Below, piece after piece: positions 18,681 through 27,601 of a DNA stretch of 64,000 nt. Position numbers and translations under genes: made by a program. The stretch spans positions 1,612,001 to 1,676,000 of the forward strand of contig NZ_CP041638.1 in assembly GCF_007197775.1 (NCBI RefSeq), read 5' to 3'. Below the pieces are notes generated by a model. The model had not been told where the DNA came from. It saw only the letters and a program-made list of their open reading frames with translations, and searched no databases. The DNA comes from Thalassotalea sp. PS06. Its GTDB lineage: Bacteria > Pseudomonadota > Gammaproteobacteria > Enterobacterales > Alteromonadaceae. Each line of letters opens with the position of its first letter. Positions within the stretch are counted from its first letter, which is position 1.

Positions 18681-19185
18681 CAATGCCTCCAGGGTGGAAT
18701 TGGATCCAAAGTTGGATTTCCTGCAGCAATTTGGTCAATTGGTGTGGGTTTAAACTGTTTGTCGGGCCATAGGCCAAGGCATGCAGGTAATTGGGACAGT
18801 TACCGAGAAAATCCGATTGCTTGCACTGTTTGTCGAGCCAGGCTTCCCAGCGCTTGTGGGTTAAGCCAGCGACTTCAGAGCGGCTGTAGCCATGAATTGC
18901 CGTCGCCCGAAGCAATGACGGGAGCTGTTGGTAAATCTGATAACGGCTGTTTACGGTATCGCGAGGCAGGGTTTTGATGAACCGCAGCGCTTCTCGTCGA
19001 TAGGCGTTACGTCGATAGTGCAGGTATTGGTGATATAGCCAGCGAATAATCCAAGCTAATAATAGCGCTCCTATTACAAACCATCCTGGCGTTTGTGGCC
19101 AATAGTCAATAGCCTCAGGAGGCGTCGGCTCTACCAGCTCTTTGAGCAGGTAGTTGCCCCAGGGCATTTCAAAAGGCGGGGTCAC
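18673..19185 (-). CDS. DUF4381 membrane protein of Bat operon
   Basis: The 170-aa protein has a short N-terminal region with LKELVEPTPPEAIDYWPQTP, one transmembrane helix (GWFVIGALLLAWIIRWLY) and a basic, helical cytoplasmic domain. This pattern (a ...PxxP...WPQTPGW motif before the helix) is characteristic of DUF4381 proteins, which are found almost only in MoxR-DUF58-VWA operons. No enzymatic motif is visible. It overlaps the DUF58 gene by 4 bp and the next VWA gene by 8 bp. Confidence 0.87.
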   Translation of the reverse strand: MTPPFEMPWGNYLLKELVEPTPPEAIDYWPQTPGWFVIGALLLAWIIRWLYHQYLHYRRNAYRREALRFIKTLPRDTVNSRYQIYQQLPSLLRATAIHGYSRSEVAGLTHKRWEAWLDKQCKQSDFLGNCPNYLHALAYGPTNSLNPHQLTKLLQEIQLWIQFHPGGIDD

Positions 19186-20102
19186 GATACCCTCCCAAGT
19201 GCGCGACGTAACTGCTTTACCGGATCTTCGAGCGTATTTATGTTAATTAATGGGATGCGATGTTTATTAGTAAACTCCTGGTATTGGTCGAGTTGTTGTT
19301 GCAGGTCTTCACGAAACAAACGTTGGGTTTTAGGGTTTTGTGATGAAAACTGAATCTGCCATTTCCCATCAGATACTATCATCTGCGGCATCCGCGGCAG
19401 GTCCTGCTCTAAAGGGTCGTAAACATGACAGGCAATGACTTCATTGTGTTGTCTTAAGGTGCGGATATAACTGGTCGTCCTCGGATCCCAACCGTAACCA
19501 TCGCTGATGAGTATTATCAGAGAGTTATGTTGATTCAAGGCGGTGATTTTACTCAGCATGGTATTTAACGAGTCAAACTGCTGCTGTTCAGCTATCTCGC
19601 AAGACAGTTCATTGTTTTGGATGGTCAGTTGCTTTAACAGCTGGGAAACATGAACATTGCCACGTTTTGCGGGAATTGATTTTACTTTTGAATCACCGAA
19701 GATAAATGCACCGATTCGGTCGCCACTGGCATTAATTTGCCAGGCGATTAGTGCTGAAACTTCAGCGGCAATAACCGATTTCATTTTTCCAGTACTACCG
19801 AAAAACATTGAGCTTCTTTGATCAATGGCCAGGTAAGTATTGCGCTCTTTTTCTTCGGTGTATACGCGCACATGGGCTTTGCCGGTACGTTGCGTTACTT
19901 TCCAATCCACAGTACGAATATCGTCCCCGGGGCGGTAGTGGCGAAGCTCTTCAAAATTGAGGCCTCGGCCTCGAAGTCTGGAAGCATTCTTGCCGGACAA
20001 CACACTATTGACCGGTTGCTGTTCTGAGAACGAAAAATAGCGAGCCTGATATTTCAGCTTTTCCAATTGCTGCAATGTGACATGAATATTACTACTGGCC
20101 AT
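19182..20102 (-). CDS. DUF58 domain protein of MoxR operon
   Basis: DUF58 proteins have a VWA-like fold and accompany MoxR ATPases. The 306-aa product carries the family signature LNFEELRHYRPGDDIRTVDW and KVTQRTGKAHVRVYTEEKER, then a VWA-like domain beginning TYLAIDQRSSMFFG, where the MIDAS-type Ser motif is D-Q-R-S-S. There is no transmembrane segment, so it is cytoplasmic. It follows moxR by 7 bp. Confidence 0.9.
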   Translation of the reverse strand: MASSNIHVTLQQLEKLKYQARYFSFSEQQPVNSVLSGKNASRLRGRGLNFEELRHYRPGDDIRTVDWKVTQRTGKAHVRVYTEEKERNTYLAIDQRSSMFFGSTGKMKSVIAAEVSALIAWQINASGDRIGAFIFGDSKVKSIPAKRGNVHVSQLLKQLTIQNNELSCEIAEQQQFDSLNTMLSKITALNQHNSLIILISDGYGWDPRTTSYIRTLRQHNEVIACHVYDPLEQDLPRMPQMIVSDGKWQIQFSSQNPKTQRLFREDLQQQLDQYQEFTNKHRIPLININTLEDPVKQLRRALGRVS

Positions 20103-20109
20103 GAAAACC

Positions 20110-21078
20110 TCAGGCGCTAGCGACTTGTTTGATTAATTCATCAATCACCTGATCGGCATTAATCCCTTCAGCCAGCGCTTCATAACTTAAAATCAGGCGG
20201 TGTCTGAGTACACCATATGCCATGGTTCGAACGTGATCAGGGTCAACGAAATCGTGTTGATTTAACCAGGCGTAGGCACGGGCACATTTATCCAGGGCGA
20301 TACTCGCCCGTGGACTGGAGCCCACTTGAATCCAGTCTTTGAGTGGAGAATCCGGATATCGTTCGGGATGACGTGTTGCAATAACCAAAGCAACGATGTA
20401 TTTGATGATTTCTTCGCTGACGTGCAATTGATTAATCTCGCCACGAGCAGTGAAAATATGATCCGGATCAACCCGGGAAAATGCTTTATCGTCAGTAATT
20501 TCTTCTGAGCGAACCAGGGATATAATGCCTGCTTCGGCTTCATCATCTGGATACTCAAGGTTAATTTTCATAATAAACCTATCCATTTGCGCCTCAGGAA
20601 GCGGATAAGTACCTTCTTGCTCGATAGGGTTCTGGGTGGCCAGTACCATGAATAATTTCGGTAATACGTGAGTTTTGCCGGCAACGGTAACCTGTCTTTC
20701 TTCCATGGCTTCTAACAGCGCAGCCTGAACTTTTGCGGGAGAACGATTGATTTCATCGGCCAGTAATAGATTATTGAAGATAGGGCCTTGTTGGAAAGTT
20801 AATGTCGGTTTCGAGTCAACTTCCTGGTAAATTTCGGTACCGGTGATATCTGAGGGCAGCAGGTCAGGGGTAAACTGGACCCGGCCAAGACTTACTTGCA
20901 GGGTTTTCGCTAATGCCTTAATAGAGCGGGTTTTGGCGGTACCCGGTAAACCTTCCAATAACACATTGCCATTGGTTAGGAGCGCGGTAATTAATGTGTC
21001 GATGACAATTTCTTGTCCGATAACGACCGTTTGCATTTGTTGCTTAAGCAACATGATCGCCTCATGGGCCTGGCTCAT
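20110..21078 (-). CDS. MoxR-family AAA+ ATPase
   Basis: MoxR ATPases are AAA+ chaperone-like proteins that act on metal-enzyme or envelope substrates together with VWA proteins. The 322-aa protein has Walker A in VLLEGLPGTAKTRSIKALA, the FTPDLLPSDITGTEIY segment, Walker B in NLLLADEINRSPAKVQAALL, sensor 1 in MVLATQNPIEQEGTYPLPEA and arginine/sensor 2 residues near GSSPRASIALDKCARA. It is the first gene of a seven-gene operon: moxR, DUF58, DUF4381, VWA, VWA, TPR, BatD. Confidence 0.93.
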   Translation of the reverse strand: MSQAHEAIMLLKQQMQTVVIGQEIVIDTLITALLTNGNVLLEGLPGTAKTRSIKALAKTLQVSLGRVQFTPDLLPSDITGTEIYQEVDSKPTLTFQQGPIFNNLLLADEINRSPAKVQAALLEAMEERQVTVAGKTHVLPKLFMVLATQNPIEQEGTYPLPEAQMDRFIMKINLEYPDDEAEAGIISLVRSEEITDDKAFSRVDPDHIFTARGEINQLHVSEEIIKYIVALVIATRHPERYPDSPLKDWIQVGSSPRASIALDKCARAYAWLNQHDFVDPDHVRTMAYGVLRHRLILSYEALAEGINADQVIDELIKQVASA

Positions 21079-21154
21079 ATTGGTACCTTTACAATGTTGA
21101 TACCAGTCCAGTTATTGCCGGAACACGACGGCCGGGTTAACGGACATGGTATTA

Positions 21155-21172
21155 AATACAAGACCTTGTATT
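21155..21172. promoter_or_regulatory. Palindrome upstream of moxR operon
   Basis: Arms AATACAA and TTGTATT flank the spacer GACC. It lies 77 bp upstream of the moxR start in the 273-bp gap before the cytochrome gene's 3' end. It may be an operator for the MoxR/Bat operon. An ATACCAAT word at about 21215 suggests that a fragment of a dispersed repeat also lies in this gap. No other feature is seen. Confidence 0.35.
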
Positions 21173-21351
21173 CGGGAACACCGCAAACCTATGCAACCCG
21201 GTTGTTTCAGTATAATACCAATCCGTGGTTATATGTGATCCTTTGCAATTGGCCGCCTTTTAGGGGTATTTGGGCCAAAGCTCACGATCTCAGCTGTCAC
21301 TTCCTCCTTGATAATCTTAGTGCCCCTCATAGCCCCCCAAGAGCAACTTCG

Positions 21352-23706
21352 TTAGGGTTTTAATTGATTCTCCAGCTGTTTGATAACTTCGACATTAACC
21401 AGCGGTCGAAGTTCCTCAATACATTGTCGCGCGGCAAATTCCTGTTGTTGGATTTGTAATTCGCAAAGTGCGTACAAGTACTGAGGGTTCTGGCTTAAGG
21501 CGAAGGCTTCGGCCATCGCTTGTTGTGCTTGTTTAGGGTTGCTTTGTTTGACACTCAATCCATAGACAAATTGGTATTGAGGATTGCCCGGCTCATGGGA
21601 AATCGCTTTAGCAAAATGTTGCTCGGCGTCGTCAGGACGTTTCTGGCGGATATAGGAAAGTCCTGCCTGATAATAAAGGGCTGCGGGATTCACCACCGCA
21701 GAAGCACCTTGATTAAGCGTTTCTATGACTTGTTTTTCATCGAACATTTGTCGATAGAGTTCGGCAAGGTTTAAGTAGGAATTAGGGTAATAGGGTTCCG
21801 TATCAATAGCCTTAAGATAGTAAGTTTTGGCTTTTGGGTAATCTCCCTGATAGGCATAAAGGTTGGCGAGATTTGCCAGCGCAAACCCGCGGTCGGCATT
21901 AAACTCCTGTACTTTAATGTAGTCCTGCATCGCCGGTTTTAATTGCTGCTTCTGGGCCGGCGATAATGATTGCCAGTTTGCCAGTAACATTCGCATTACT
22001 TCGATTCGAACGCCCAATACTGCATCGTCAATTAACGGTGACAGTAATCGCCATTTGGCGCTAACGGGTAAATTTTCACTGCCACGAATGGCTCCGATGC
22101 GAACCCAGGAATTACTGGATTTTAAGCTTCGAGATATGGCTACCAGGGAATTTTTATCGGCTACGGTAGCGCTACGTTGCAGGGCCGAAGCACGAATAAT
22201 GTCAGGGTTATTGATATCCTGGGCGAGCTTAGAAAGCCAGGTAGCGGATTGTGGGTAGCCCACTTCACCTCCAAGGAACGCACGACCAAATTCCAAAGAT
22301 TGGTTTTCTTTGTCTCCCTGCCATGTCCTTACCGTATCAATACTCCATTGCTGCGATTCCGCCTCATGGCAGGATAAACAAACATCTGGAGCGCCCAAAT
22401 CCGCGGATTGTTTTGGATTTGGTACCAGCCAACGATGATCGCGTCTGGGATCTACCTGCATGTAGGTAGTTTGTGGCATATGACAATCAACACATTGACT
22501 TCCGGGAGTTGAGTCTGGGTGATGATGGTGTTCTGGAGTATCGTATTGTTCAGCGATATGACATTGACTGCACAAGCCGTTTCCTTCGATCAGTAATTTA
22601 GCGCTATGGGGTTGATGGCAGTTGCTGCAAACAACACCTTGTTGATGCATTTTCGATTGTAAATAGGAACCATAGACATAAACTTCATCGTATATCTGTC
22701 CATCTACATGATAAGCGCCGGGTTCGAGTAAATTGAGTAGGTATGTGTCGGCAAATTCGTTGCTTTTAATAAAATCCTGATTGCCGAGTTGCAAGCGTCG
22801 GCTATGACACTGGGCGCAGACCAGGGTTTGTCGGCTTGCATCGGCATTATCTGCTAGCACGGGTTGTAAAATCGATTTATCCGGGCGAGCCTGCCACTGT
22901 TGCACCAGCTTATGCAAACTGCGGTCAAAACCGGCATTGTCTGGTGTCTTTTCTGCTGCGCCTGGTTGCGTTTTCTGATTGACGAAATCCAGATGATTTT
23001 CCCCTGGGCCATGGCAAGCCTCACAGCCTACGCTGATTTCGGCAAACGTGGTGCCATAGGATTTATCTTCCAAGTTATAGTTTTTACGGATATTGGTGGA
23101 ATGACAATCAGCGCACATATAGTTCCAATTTTGTCCCTGATTGGTCCAAAAGAACTCGTGTTTGGTATCCAGTGCTTCAGGGTAAAGGTGAAACCAACGT
23201 TGACCGCCAAGCTGTTTTTCGCGACTGTCCCAGGCAAAAGGGATTAATTGAATTTTCCCCTGACCGACATCCACCATATATTGCTGCAGAGGATAAACAC
23301 CGAAGGTGTACTCGATTTGATAGGATTGAAATTCGCCGTTTTTATCTTTGATACGAGCGAAAAAATCTTGCTCTTGCCGATAGAATCGATAGGTTTCGCC
23401 ATTAAATACAACCTCGACGTTGTCAAAGTTCGCTAACACGGAGTCTTCGCTGGCGTGAGCCATGGCTTTTGCATGATGGGAGCCTTGCCAGTCTGAATAG
23501 GCTTGCTGATGACAGGATTCACAGGTTTGCGAGCCAACAAAGCCTTTGTGCTCATTAGCGTATGCGAGTTTCACCGTTACTGATGTAAATAGCAGCAACA
23601 GCATTAACAAGCCACATTGTAAGCCTGGGCAAGATGTAAGTCGATTTAGATACAGCGCAAATACATTTCTACAAATACTCATAGACACAATGTCTGCACT
23701 AGACAC
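21352..23706 (-). CDS. Exported octahaem cytochrome c with TPR repeats
   Basis: The 784-aa protein has an N-terminal extension and signal sequence (LLMLLLLFTSVTVKLAYA, about residues 33-50). Eight CXXCH haem-binding motifs follow: CESCH, CADCH, CEACH, CAQCH, CSNCH, CSQCH, CVDCH and CLSCH, between residues about 60 and 445. Next come HEAT-like helices and three or more TPR units (ALANLANLYAYQGDYPKAKT, then SYLNLAELYRQ, ALYYQAGLSYIRQKRPDDAE). The haem part resembles multihaem cytochrome c554/NrfA-like proteins with TPR tails found in many marine bacteria, whose electron acceptor is unknown. GTG 23706 is backed by AAAGGAAATACA; ATG 23682 is an alternative. Transcribed alone. Confidence 0.88.
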   Translation of the reverse strand: MSSADIVSMSICRNVFALYLNRLTSCPGLQCGLLMLLLLFTSVTVKLAYANEHKGFVGSQTCESCHQQAYSDWQGSHHAKAMAHASEDSVLANFDNVEVVFNGETYRFYRQEQDFFARIKDKNGEFQSYQIEYTFGVYPLQQYMVDVGQGKIQLIPFAWDSREKQLGGQRWFHLYPEALDTKHEFFWTNQGQNWNYMCADCHSTNIRKNYNLEDKSYGTTFAEISVGCEACHGPGENHLDFVNQKTQPGAAEKTPDNAGFDRSLHKLVQQWQARPDKSILQPVLADNADASRQTLVCAQCHSRRLQLGNQDFIKSNEFADTYLLNLLEPGAYHVDGQIYDEVYVYGSYLQSKMHQQGVVCSNCHQPHSAKLLIEGNGLCSQCHIAEQYDTPEHHHHPDSTPGSQCVDCHMPQTTYMQVDPRRDHRWLVPNPKQSADLGAPDVCLSCHEAESQQWSIDTVRTWQGDKENQSLEFGRAFLGGEVGYPQSATWLSKLAQDINNPDIIRASALQRSATVADKNSLVAISRSLKSSNSWVRIGAIRGSENLPVSAKWRLLSPLIDDAVLGVRIEVMRMLLANWQSLSPAQKQQLKPAMQDYIKVQEFNADRGFALANLANLYAYQGDYPKAKTYYLKAIDTEPYYPNSYLNLAELYRQMFDEKQVIETLNQGASAVVNPAALYYQAGLSYIRQKRPDDAEQHFAKAISHEPGNPQYQFVYGLSVKQSNPKQAQQAMAEAFALSQNPQYLYALCELQIQQQEFAARQCIEELRPLVNVEVIKQLENQLKP

Positions 23707-23748
23707 TGTATTTCCTTTTAACTTGTTGTTTTCAATAAAGCTTAGATC

Positions 23749-23777
23749 AAAATACCGAGTAGGGGAGAAAGGTTCAA
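23749..23777 (-). promoter_or_regulatory. Predicted sigma-70 promoter of the cytochrome gene
   Basis: On the minus strand TTGAAC (-35) is separated by 17 bases from TATTTT (-10), 43 bp before the cytochrome start. The spacing is ideal and both boxes are close to consensus. Confidence 0.5.
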
Positions 23778-23810
23778 CAATTATCTATTGTATTCGTTCA
23801 CAGATGGGGG

Positions 23811-23942
23811 ATTGGTATTCATGTAGGTACCCTTGCTAGCACCATCCATGTACGAACCCTCCCTTGCTACCATCCATGGTCCGGGAGGATTAGTAAAGGG
23901 ATTTACGATATGTCGGGATATCAGGGATGACAATATCCCGAC
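23811..23942. repeat. Intergenic repeat cluster with CCATCCATG words and a 10-bp stem
   Basis: Two near-copies of CCCTTGCTA(GCA)CCATCCATG occur at about 23830-23850 and 23861-23878, the second ending in the palindrome ACCATCCATGGT. They are followed by a perfect inverted repeat GTCGGGATAT / ATATCCCGAC (23912-23921 and 23933-23942, 11-base spacer). The segment starts with ATTGGTATT, the reverse complement of the ATACCAAT word seen elsewhere in the window. It looks like one or more dispersed, non-coding repeat units. Confidence 0.5.
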
Positions 23943-23959
23943 TAAGTATATCCCTGTAC

Positions 23960-24060
23960 AAAAAAAAGGCCCGAGACGATAAACGTTCCGGGCTCAGGGG
24001 AATGGCTCATCAGGAATGAGCCTGCGCTAATAAATTCTGCTTGTTGGTGAAACCGCTACT
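23960..24060 (-). ncRNA. Candidate small RNA or leader with intrinsic terminator
   Basis: Read on the minus strand, this stretch has a 7-bp hairpin GGCTCAT/ATGAGCC (24004-24022). A second, 10-bp hairpin follows (23969-23993) with one wobble and one mismatch in the stem, and eight consecutive T (23960-23967). That is the layout of a bacterial small RNA ending in a Rho-independent terminator. No coding gene on the minus strand lies upstream that this would terminate: the next gene upstream is the divergent GntR gene. The 5' end is not determined; 24060 is an estimate. Confidence 0.45.
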
Positions 24061-24222
24061 CAGCCATTTCATAAATAATTTGCAACATGAATTAGTAAGA
24101 ATAGTGCATTATTTGAATAATGCTAATTTTTTGTAAACTTTTTATCCACACTGCAAAACACATACTAAATCACGAGTTTACAATCTTTCCAACCTGTTAC
24201 AAAATATCCCTACGGTAGTTAT

Positions 24223-24238
24223 TACGATCTAGATCACA
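24223..24238. promoter_or_regulatory. CRP/FNR-like site between the cytochrome and GntR genes
   Basis: TACGA-TCTAGA-TCACA matches eight of ten CRP consensus positions (TGTGA-N6-TCACA), and its GATCTAGATC core also resembles an FNR site. It lies in the divergent region between the cytochrome and the methylcitrate genes, either of which could be its target. No exact position relative to a known start of transcription supports it. Confidence 0.35.
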
Positions 24239-24416
24239 AAATACGCACATTTTATTCACAAATTGGTTGACCAGTTTCTTGTCTACAATGTCGACAGGTA
24301 GATAAACTGACCGCTGAAGTCAATGAATCGTTTCTTTATATTTTATTTTCTTATATTCATATGGTTATATAGGTTTTCTTGGGATTTCTACGCTTCTAAA
24401 TATTTCAAGACATCTA

Positions 24417-24512
24417 ATTGTCGACAATAATTGTCGACAATATTTTTATAACCCCTTGACATCGACGTTTATCTGGTTGAAAATCGTCATCACTTTAAGG
24501 ATTGTCGACAAT
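24417..24512. promoter_or_regulatory. Triple operator and promoter of the GntR-prp operon
   Basis: The perfect palindrome ATTGTCGACAAT occurs three times: 24417-24428, 24430-24441 and 24501-24512. Between them lies a sigma-70-like promoter, TTGACA (24456-24461), a 17-base spacer and GAAAAT (24479-24484). Two sites thus lie just above the -35 and one just after the predicted start of transcription. A weaker pair (TTGTCTACAA and TGTCGACA) is at 24279-24296. The natural reading is that the adjacent GntR protein binds these sites and controls its own operon. Confidence 0.8.
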
Positions 24513-24522
24513 TGGAGTGGTT

Positions 24523-25230
24523 TTGACACAGGACATCGTTTTACAAGCCGTTAGTAATCCCACCTCAACTCAGGCTGTAACCACGGCCGACAAAGTGTTT
24601 GAACAAATTCAGCATGCCATTGTTGAAGGACACATCTCTCCGGGCAGCAAAATCAGTGAACCGGAACTTGCCAAGCAATATCAAGTATCCCGATCTACCC
24701 TTAGAGAGGCTCTTAATCGCCTCGAAAAATGTCATTTAATTCATCGTAAGCCGAATGTCGGTAGCCGTGTCGTTGAATGCACCGTACAGGGGTTGTTGGA
24801 GATATATCTGGTTCGCGAAGCGTTAGAAGGGATGGCATGTCGACTTGCCGCCAACAGTATGACCGATGAAGAAATCTCTGCACTCCAGGATGTGTTGACC
24901 ACCCATGGTAGTAGTCAATCGGTTCAACAGGGTGTGGCTTACTACCAGGAAGAAGGGGATCTGGATTTCCACTATCGGGTTATTCAGGGCTCTCACAATC
25001 AACAACTTATCAATATTCTTTGCGGTGAACTTTATCATCTGGTGCGCATGTATCGCTGTCAGTTTGGCATGAATTCACCTCGCGCCAGCCGCGCATTTAC
25101 CGAGCATCAGGCCATTTTAACGGCCATTGCTGATCGTGACGGCGAATTGGCGGAAATGCTGATGCGCAGGCATATCGCCGCATCACGAAAGAACATCGAA
25201 AACAAATTACAGCAAGAAGGAAAACTATAA
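24523..25230 (+). CDS. GntR-family (FadR/FCD type) regulator of the prp operon
   Basis: The roughly 235-aa protein has an N-terminal winged-helix domain ([51 protein letters not shown]) and an FCD ligand-binding domain. The latter includes [33 protein letters not shown] and [15 protein letters not shown] (the usual metal or acid-binding His and Asp residues). It is first in the methylcitrate operon, overlapping prpB by one base. TTG 24523 has GGAG five bases upstream; TTG 24502 or GTG 24517 are alternatives. A role in sensing propionate or methylcitrate is inferred from position; Shewanella and Vibrio have a similar GntR gene here instead of the sigma-54 PrpR. Confidence 0.88.
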   Translation: MTQDIVLQAVSNPTSTQAVTTADKVFEQIQHAIVEGHISPGSKISEPELAKQYQVSRSTLREALNRLEKCHLIHRKPNVGSRVVECTVQGLLEIYLVREALEGMACRLAANSMTDEEISALQDVLTTHGSSQSVQQGVAYYQEEGDLDFHYRVIQGSHNQQLINILCGELYHLVRMYRCQFGMNSPRASRAFTEHQAILTAIADRDGELAEMLMRRHIAASRKNIENKLQQEGKL

Positions 25231-26120
25231 TGACTAAGCAACTTTCGCCAGGTGCGAAATTCAGACAGGCATTGGTTGATAACCAACCATTACAGATCGT
25301 CGGTACCATTAATGCTTACAGTGCGATGATGGCAAAACAATTAGGTCATCAGGCTATTTACTTATCTGGTGGCGGTGTCGCTAACGCTTCTTATGGTTTA
25401 CCAGATTTAGGTATGACGTCATTAAATGATGTGATTGCTGACGTACAACGGATCACCAGCGCTTGTGATTTACCACTTATGGTAGATATCGATACTGGTT
25501 GGGGCGGCGCATTTAACATTGCCAAAACAATCCGCGATATGGAAAAAGCAGGTGCTGCTGCCGTACACATTGAAGATCAGGTTGCGCAAAAGCGTTGTGG
25601 TCATCGTCCTAATAAAGAAATCGTATCAACGGAAGAAATGGTTGATCGTATAAAAGCGGCTGTCGATGCCCGTACTGATTCTGATTTTTTCATCATGGCT
25701 CGTACTGACTCTTTCGCTCAGGAAGGGCTAGAAGCGGCGATTGAACGTGCCAAAGCATACATTGCTGCTGGCGCCGATGGCATTTTCGCCGAAGCGGTAC
25801 AAACGGAAGAGCACTATCGCGCGTTTTCAGAAGCGCTGGATGTGCCAATTCTGGCCAACATTACTGAATTTGGTAAAACCGAGTTATGGAATAGAAAGCA
25901 GCTGGGTGAGTGGGGCTGTGCCATGGTGCTTTATCCGCTATCCGCATTTCGTGCGATGAACAAAGCCGCCGAGCTAGTTTACAAAACCATTCTAGCCGAC
26001 GGCGATCAAACCGCGGTAATTGATACCATGCAGACTCGCATGGAACTTTACGATTATCTTGGTTATCACGATTACGAACAAAAGCTGGACTCTTTATTTG
26101 CCGAGGGAAAAAACAAGTAA
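25230..26120 (+). CDS. prpB: 2-methylisocitrate lyase
   Basis: PrpB cleaves 2-methylisocitrate to pyruvate and succinate, the last step of the methylcitrate cycle. The 296-aa protein has the isocitrate lyase-superfamily features [20 protein letters not shown], the [13 protein letters not shown] segment, MVDIDTGWG (Mg ligands), the catalytic [10 protein letters not shown] loop, [12 protein letters not shown] and [10 protein letters not shown]. Its ATG overlaps the regulator's stop codon (TAATG), so the two are coupled. Confidence 0.96.
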   Translation: MTKQLSPGAKFRQALVDNQPLQIVGTINAYSAMMAKQLGHQAIYLSGGGVANASYGLPDLGMTSLNDVIADVQRITSACDLPLMVDIDTGWGGAFNIAKTIRDMEKAGAAAVHIEDQVAQKRCGHRPNKEIVSTEEMVDRIKAAVDARTDSDFFIMARTDSFAQEGLEAAIERAKAYIAAGADGIFAEAVQTEEHYRAFSEALDVPILANITEFGKTELWNRKQLGEWGCAMVLYPLSAFRAMNKAAELVYKTILADGDQTAVIDTMQTRMELYDYLGYHDYEQKLDSLFAEGKNK

Positions 26121-26168
26121 TCTCTGCGAATACAACTAAAACTAAAACAAATAAAAATTACTAAAAGC

Positions 26169-26300
26169 GCCTTTTGCCAGAGTAAAAGGCTAAATAACCA
26201 GAGCGTGTTTATCTTTCGAGGTCAATTTTGCAGTGAATTGTTTGGGATATGGGCAAGGCTTTTTCTATTTAGCGTACTTATTGTACGGTAACTAGAAAAA
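26169..26300 (+). promoter_or_regulatory. Two hairpins in the prpB-prpC gap
   Basis: The 353-bp gap between prpB and prpC holds no gene. A first hairpin has arms GCCTTTT/AAAAGGC (26169-26190). A second, longer one has outer arms TTTTTCTA/TAGAAAAA (26260-26300) and an inner pair CGTAC/GTACG. No T-run follows either. They may be mRNA processing or stabilising structures that set different levels of PrpB and PrpC. Confidence 0.4.
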
Positions 26301-26473
26301 ACGCAGGTCAGGTTCAAAACAAACGCTGTTCGAAGAATTCAATGGTACGTTTCTTAACTTACGCGTGGTATTGGGTTCTAGAATTTTACAATCGACGACT
26401 TTTATTGAACAAAGTTCGGCCTGCAAAGGTCAACACGCTCTACACAACAAGAATATCCAAGAACAGGAAGATA

Positions 26474-27601
26474 ATGATGGTAGACAAGAAATTAGGTGGC
26501 GCAGGTTTGCGCGGTCAAAGTGCTGGTGAAACTAAACTATGTACAGTTGGTAAATCTGGTACCGGGTTAACTTACTGTGGTTACGACGTTTCTGATTTAG
26601 CAGACAACGCGACATTTGAAGAAGTGGCGTATTTGCTATTTAACGGCGAATTGCCAAATCAGCGCCAATTAGATGCTTACAAAACTGAATTAACTGGCAT
26701 GCGTGATTTACCGCAGGCGTTAAAAGAGGTTTTACAACGCATTCCTCAAGACGCACACCCAATGGATGTCATGCGCACTGGTTGTTCTTTCTTAGGTAAC
26801 TTAGAGCCGGAAAATGATTTCTCAGAGCAAAACCGTGCGGCCAATCGTTTGTTAGCGGCGTTCCCGGCAATCATGACTTACTGGTATCGCTATTCTCACC
26901 AAGGTGTTGAAATTGACTGCGTTACCGACGAAGACACCATTGGTGGTCACTTCCTGAAATTGCTAACGGGTAAAACTCCTTCAGAATTGCACCGTCGTGT
27001 TATTGATGTTTCTTTAATCCTATATGCTGAGCATGAGTTCAACGCTTCAACGTTTACTGCCCGCGTGTGCGCATCAACCTTATCGGATATGTTCTCATGT
27101 ATCACCGGTGCTATCGGTTCATTGCGTGGTCCATTGCACGGTGGTGCTAACGAAGCAGCGATGGATATGATCCAGACCTTTAAATCGCCCCAAGATGCAA
27201 AAATTCAGATGGCTGGCATGTTAGAGCGCAAAGAGAAAATCATGGGCTTTGGCCATGCGGTATATCGCACCAGCGACCCGCGCAACGTTATTATCAAGCG
27301 TTGGTCTGAAAAGCTTGCTGAAGAGTTTGGTGACTCGAGCCTTTATGATATTTCCGTTGCCTGTGAAGAATACATGTGGGATACCAAGAAACTATTCTGT
27401 AATGCCGATTTCTTCCACGCTTCGGCTTACCACTTTATGGGTATTCCAACCAAGTTATTCACGCCAATCTTTGTTTGCTCACGCTTAACAGGCTGGGCGG
27501 CACATGTCATGGAACAGCGTGATAACAACCGTATCATTCGCCCAAGTGCGGATTACATCGGCCCAGAGCCGCGTACGGTAACACCAATCGCTGAGCGTTA
27601 A
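26474..27601 (+). CDS. prpC: 2-methylcitrate synthase
   Basis: PrpC condenses propionyl-CoA with oxaloacetate. The 375-aa citrate synthase-fold protein contains GLRGQSAGETKLCTVGKSGT, LTYCGYDVSDLA, the catalytic His in RGPLHGGANEAA, MGFGHAVYRTSDPR and the catalytic Asp/His region CNADFFHASAYHFMGIP, then the C-terminal RIIRPSADYIGPEPRTVTPI. ATG 26474 is preferred, with AGGAAG just upstream; the open frame extends back to 26342 but that part has no similarity to the family. Confidence 0.95.
   Translation: MMVDKKLGGAGLRGQSAGETKLCTVGKSGTGLTYCGYDVSDLADNATFEEVAYLLFNGELPNQRQLDAYKTELTGMRDLPQALKEVLQRIPQDAHPMDVMRTGCSFLGNLEPENDFSEQNRAANRLLAAFPAIMTYWYRYSHQGVEIDCVTDEDTIGGHFLKLLTGKTPSELHRRVIDVSLILYAEHEFNASTFTARVCASTLSDMFSCITGAIGSLRGPLHGGANEAAMDMIQTFKSPQDAKIQMAGMLERKEKIMGFGHAVYRTSDPRNVIIKRWSEKLAEEFGDSSLYDISVACEEYMWDTKKLFCNADFFHASAYHFMGIPTKLFTPIFVCSRLTGWAAHVMEQRDNNRIIRPSADYIGPEPRTVTPIAER

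Noticed and set aside
24004..24022. CTGATGAG on the minus strand, the core of a hammerhead ribozyme
   Set aside because: No GAAA segment and no three-stem arrangement follow; the word is part of a simple hairpin loop.
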